Shown: in pieces, positions 60,397 to 64,000 of the stretch
Position numbering within the stretch: the stretch's first letter is position 1
Layout of the letters: the number at the start of each line of letters is the position of its first letter
Assembly (NCBI RefSeq): GCF_040939455.1
Contig: NC_134129.1
Span: forward strand, 20,256,001 to 20,320,000
DNA from: Microcebus murinus
Taxonomy: Eukaryota; Chordata; Mammalia; Primates; Cheirogaleidae
Reading direction: 5' to 3'
Length of the DNA stretch: 64,000 nt
Made by a program: the position numbers and the translations under genes
The notes under the pieces: model-generated
What the model saw: the letters and a program-made list of their open reading frames with translations, nothing else
Databases searched by the model: none
What the model was told of the DNA's origin: nothing

Positions 60397-60875
60397 GACT
60401 AGAGCATGCCATTTCCTCTCTTTCTATATGCATAACCAGCTACCTACCTGGTTCCTACCCTTCTGTGTACCCGTTAGCCTGTGTGCCTGCTGTTTTTCCA
60501 GAAAGCATTACTATGTAAGTATTAATCTACCTGTCTAATCAATGTTAGTTTTATTAGGAAATAAATTAGGGATTGCTGCAGGCCATTCAATACCTAGAAT
60601 AAATTCTATGACTAGCTCTTGTTTACCTCCTTTGTTTTATAGTAGTTGCCTTTGTGGGGGGAAAAAAAGGCTGTCTAGTTTGCTTTTCATATTTTTTCCC
60701 TGTGGGATTCAGTACCTTGTTTGATATGCCTCGGCTAAATACTTACTTGCTTCTCCTCTTAGAGATTTTCTTTGAAGGGTTATGCAGAGTTTTGGCAATG
60801 GTTTGATTGGTACATTTGTTCAGTTATGTTGGGGAATGTGATAAGTCCATTTGTTTATAAAATTATTTAATATTG

Positions 60876-61206
60876 GGCCGGGCGCTGTGGCTCACGCCTG
60901 TAATCCTAGCTCTTGGGAGGCCGAGGCGGGCGGATTGCTCAAGGTCAGGAGTTCAAAACCAGCCTGAGCAAGAGCGAGACCCCGTCTCTACTATAAATAG
61001 AAAGAAATTAATTGGCCAACTGATATATATATATATAAAATTAGCCGGGCATAGTGGCGCATGCCTGTAGTCCCAGCTACTCGGGAGGCTGAGGCAGAAG
61101 GATCACTCGAGCCCAGGAGTTTGAGGTTGCTGTGAGCTAGGCTGACGCCACGGCACTCACTCTAGCCTGGACAACAAAGCGAGACTCTGTCTCAAAAAAA
61201 AAAAAA
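60876..61206 (+). mobile_element. Alu SINE, full length, young
   Basis: Starts GGCCGGGCGCTGTGGCTCAC, keeps most CpGs, and ends in a pure poly-A of about 17. TSD AAATTATTTAATATT is present before (60860-60874) and after (about 61207-61221). Confidence 0.97.
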
Positions 61207-61222
61207 AAAATTATTTAATATT

Positions 61223-62785
61223 GTTTATGTCTAAAAACCTCAGGTATCGGAGATGGAAGTACAAGTAAAAATGTTGAGGTGAGCGCTATGAAGTTCTCAA
61301 ATTGCTCTTATGAGTTATTTTTCACCTAAAATGTCTTTCTTGAAGTCGGAGTTCTTACTAGAATAACCAGCACAATATTTTTCCGTGCGGTGATTAAACG
61401 CATGTCTCTGAACTTTCTGCTCCTAGAAGGAAGTTTAACAGTGTTATGGAAGACACTTAATAGTGCTTTTGCTGCTGCATAATGTGAGGTCCGTTTTGAG
61501 CTTCGAGACAAAGCAGAAAGTGGCTGGTTCCACCAAGGAAATATAAAACACTTCTCCTAAAACCCACTAAGTGGCAGAGGCCGAAGAGGCTGAGGATTTC
61601 AGTAGGAAATACACACACACATACACACTCACACTGATCATGTTAGAGAAAGCAAGACCTTCCTATTACACAGCCGCTTTCGTTGAAAAGTAAAAACAGG
61701 TAGCTAGTTTTAACCAACATATATTTTTTAAAAAAGGAAAACAAACTCTTCCTTAAAAATCAATTTATGAGAACTCTGTGCTTGCAGGACTCAGATAGGA
61801 TAGAGGACTTGCTGAGGTTAATAATGCACTCCTTGAAGCAAAAAATGGAAATACCCCTGCACAGATATCATAGAATGGGGCAACGGCAAATATTTCAGAA
61901 CAGGATCCCAATGCTGTCTGAAAAGAGCCAGCCCTGTGGTGTATGTGTATTCACTAGTGTCTTTGAAAAGCATGTCCCTGCAGTTTTATGAATGGAACCT
62001 TGGTACATTCCCTAATTAGTTGTATACAATACGTGGAACCAAATGTTCATAACTTTTTATTATCAGAGAGGCTAAGTTAACTCTCAGCCTATTGTTTTCT
62101 GGTCTTTGTAGATTCCCAAGGTCTATAACATCCCCAAGTGTCGTTTTCAAATAGCTACATGAAGGAGGCAGAATCTATTTTGTTATGAATGGTTTCAACC
62201 TGGCAAGAAGAAACCCTCGTAAATTCTGTTTTGGTAAGAATTTCATCTTTATTCAGAAAGTGTAAGTTTGATTGCCACTTCCCTGCCATGTACCGAGCCA
62301 GCTCAGCTCGTATTCCTGTCGAGACGAACAAGACAGACATAGTCTTTGTCCTAATGTGCTTTACACTCCGGTGAAGGAAAGGTCAAAGATGCTGGAAGCA
62401 ATAAAAAAAAAATACATAAAATAATTAAAACCATTAACAAAAACCACAGGAGCATGCGATAGATGATTATTAAGTTGGAGGAAGAAAGGTCTGCCTGCAT
62501 TTGAAAGGCTAATGACGGAAGGAATTTTTATGAAAAATTGAACTCCAATCTAAAGTAGGTTAAGGATGTAGCTATGCAAAGGTAGAAGAAAGAACGTTCA
62601 AAAAATGAAATTCTTTTTACAAAGCCACATGTTAAGAAAGTTGCCTTGGATAGAAGGGAACTGGACCGTACGTACCCTTCTATGTCATGGTGAAGAGTTT
62701 TATCTGAATTGATAGTTGATAACCCGTGTTACCTCTTGACCTCAAGTTCACTGACTTCCTCATCTCTAGTGTTCTTTGTTTTCCT
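61223..62785. other. Unique sequence
   Basis: No gene recognised. A short (CA)n stretch lies near 61610-61630. GACGAACAAGACAGACATAG (about 62323-62342) and CTAATGTGCTTTACACTCCG (about 62352) may be an old L2/MIR-type remnant. Confidence 0.45.
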
Positions 62786-63640
62786 TTTTTTTTCTTTCTT
62801 TTTTTTTTTATTATTTCAGCATATTATGGGGGTACAAATTTTAAGGTTTCAAATGATGTCCTTGCCCCCCTCTCCCCACAAGTCTGGGCTTCAAGCATGT
62901 CCATCCCCCAGACAGTGCACATCTCACTCATCATATATGTATATACCCATCCCCTCCCCCCTCCCACCTGCCCAATACCCAATTAATGTAGCTCTTATGT
63001 GTCCACTTAGGTGCTGCTCAGTTAATACCAGTTTGTTGGTGAGTACATGTGGTGCTTGTTTTTCCATTCTTGGGATACTTCACTTAGTAGTATGAGTTCC
63101 AGCTCTATCCAGGAAAATACAAGATGTGCTAGATCACCATTGTTTCTTAGAGCTGAATAGCACTCTATGGTATATATATACCACATTTTATTAATCCACT
63201 CATGTATTGATGGGCACTTGGGTTGTTTCTACAGCCTTGCAATTATGAATTGTGCTGCTATAAACATTCGAGTGCAGGTGTCTCTTTTGTAGAGTGTCAT
63301 TGGATCTTTTGAGTAGATGCCCAGTAATGGGATTGCTGGATCAAATGGTAGATCTACTTGTATCACTTTAAGGTATCTCGTGTTGCTTTCCACAGAGGTT
63401 GCACTAGTTTGCAGTCCCACCAGCAATGTAGGAGTGTTCCTCTCTCTCTGCATCCACGCCAACATCTATTGTTTTGGGACGTTTTGATAAAGGCTGTTCT
63501 CACTGGAAATAAATGATATCTCACTGTGGTTTTGATTTGCATTTCCCTGATGGTTAGAGATGTTCAGCATTTTTTCATATGTCTGTTGGCTATTATTCTG
63601 TCTTCTTTAGAAAAGTTTCTGTTCATGTCCTTTGCCTAAT
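62786..63640 (-). mobile_element. Strepsirrhine L1 3' end, reverse strand
   Basis: Begins with the poly-T remains of an A tail (about 62788-62810), then the reversed 3' UTR (ATTATGGGGGTACAAATTTT, CCCCCAGACAGTGCACATCT), then the ORF2 C-terminus on the minus strand ([28 protein letters not shown]). The zinc-knuckle region is altered ([13 protein letters not shown]), and stops break the frame. Truncated near 63640. Confidence 0.93.
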
Positions 63641-64000
63641 TTTTGATAGGGTTAATCCATGACAATATTGGGGCATGTCATTATTGGCAACCTCACCATT
63701 TCCGAAAATCAGCCTCTGTGAATTTCCACTTTTCAAACATGGACCACCCATGGAACATAGTGGCAGCTCTTTGCCTAGAGGTTCAGCAGCGAAGGAATAA
63801 TTACACCTAGATTTGAAGTTCATCCTGTCGCTTACTCATTCTAAGACGTTGATCAAAGTAATTTTCTTCTCAGCTCATTAATTTCCTGCCCTGTGAGTGT
63901 GAATGATGGTGGCACCTGCTGCCTGAAATTGTGTTGAATTTTGAATAAATTAAAAAAAGAATTGCAATTGGAATATACCTAGAACATTGTAAGTGCTACA
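63641..64000. other. Unique sequence to window end
   Basis: Nothing recognised; no coding character. Confidence 0.5.

Overview
This window is nuclear DNA from a mammal, most likely a strepsirrhine (lemur-like) primate. I find no bacterial-style gene, RNA gene or convincing protein-coding gene. The assignment rests on about sixteen Alu SINEs, most with the lemur-type right arm (GTGAGCTAGGCTGACGCCAC), and on L1 3' ends with the GGGGGTAC-type 3' UTR seen in strepsirrhines. Older mammalian repeats are also present: MIR, L2, MaLR LTRs, MER5-like hAT elements and older L1s. All assignments come from recognising sequence by eye; no database was searched, so edges are approximate except where a target-site duplication (TSD) fixes them.

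Layout. 0-3 kb: an ERV-like LTR split by an Alu, an L1 5' UTR, and copies 1 and 2 of a TA-flanked DNA transposon. 3-13 kb: mostly unique DNA with an internally deleted L1, a near-perfect 48-bp hairpin, a second L1 5' UTR, a MIR, an old L1 3' end carrying a 96-bp segment duplicated from about 0.7 kb away, and a weak exon candidate. 13-24 kb: L2, MIR, AT-rich arrays, transposon copy 3 and the 5' half of a reverse-strand L1. 24-32 kb: two MaLR LTRs, several Alus and a reverse-strand L1 carrying transposon copy 4. 33-34.6 kb: two very long purine-rich simple-repeat arrays. 36-43 kb: several L1 pieces, one with a twin-priming inversion, and more Alus. 44.9-49.3 kb: transposon copy 5, an LTR, two tandemly placed L1 3' ends and an Alu with an inverted stub. 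51-64 kb: an L1 ORF2 fragment, a second twin-primed L1, transposon copies 6 and 7, a short hAT element with an 8-bp TSD, an Alu and a terminal L1.

The most interesting signal is the TA-flanked transposon family, here called TIR-CCGTG (a working label). Seven copies lie in 64 kb, each with terminal inverted repeats starting CCGTGTTTCCCCGAAAATAA and flanked by TA. Six copies keep an open reading frame for an acidic protein tail, plausibly the C-terminus of a lost transposase. Three copies have expanded an internal 31-bp unit to 4, 7 and 6 tandem copies. Each unit holds a motif resembling the inner TIR (GAAAATMAGCCCTAG) and a GC-box/KLF-like site (GGGCGTGGC), so the array may be a variable-length block of protein-binding sites carried by the transposon.

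There are no interacting host genes to describe. The elements are related by nesting: copies 2 and 4 lie inside L1s, Alus lie inside LTRs and L1s, and a segment of neighbouring DNA was copied into an old L1.
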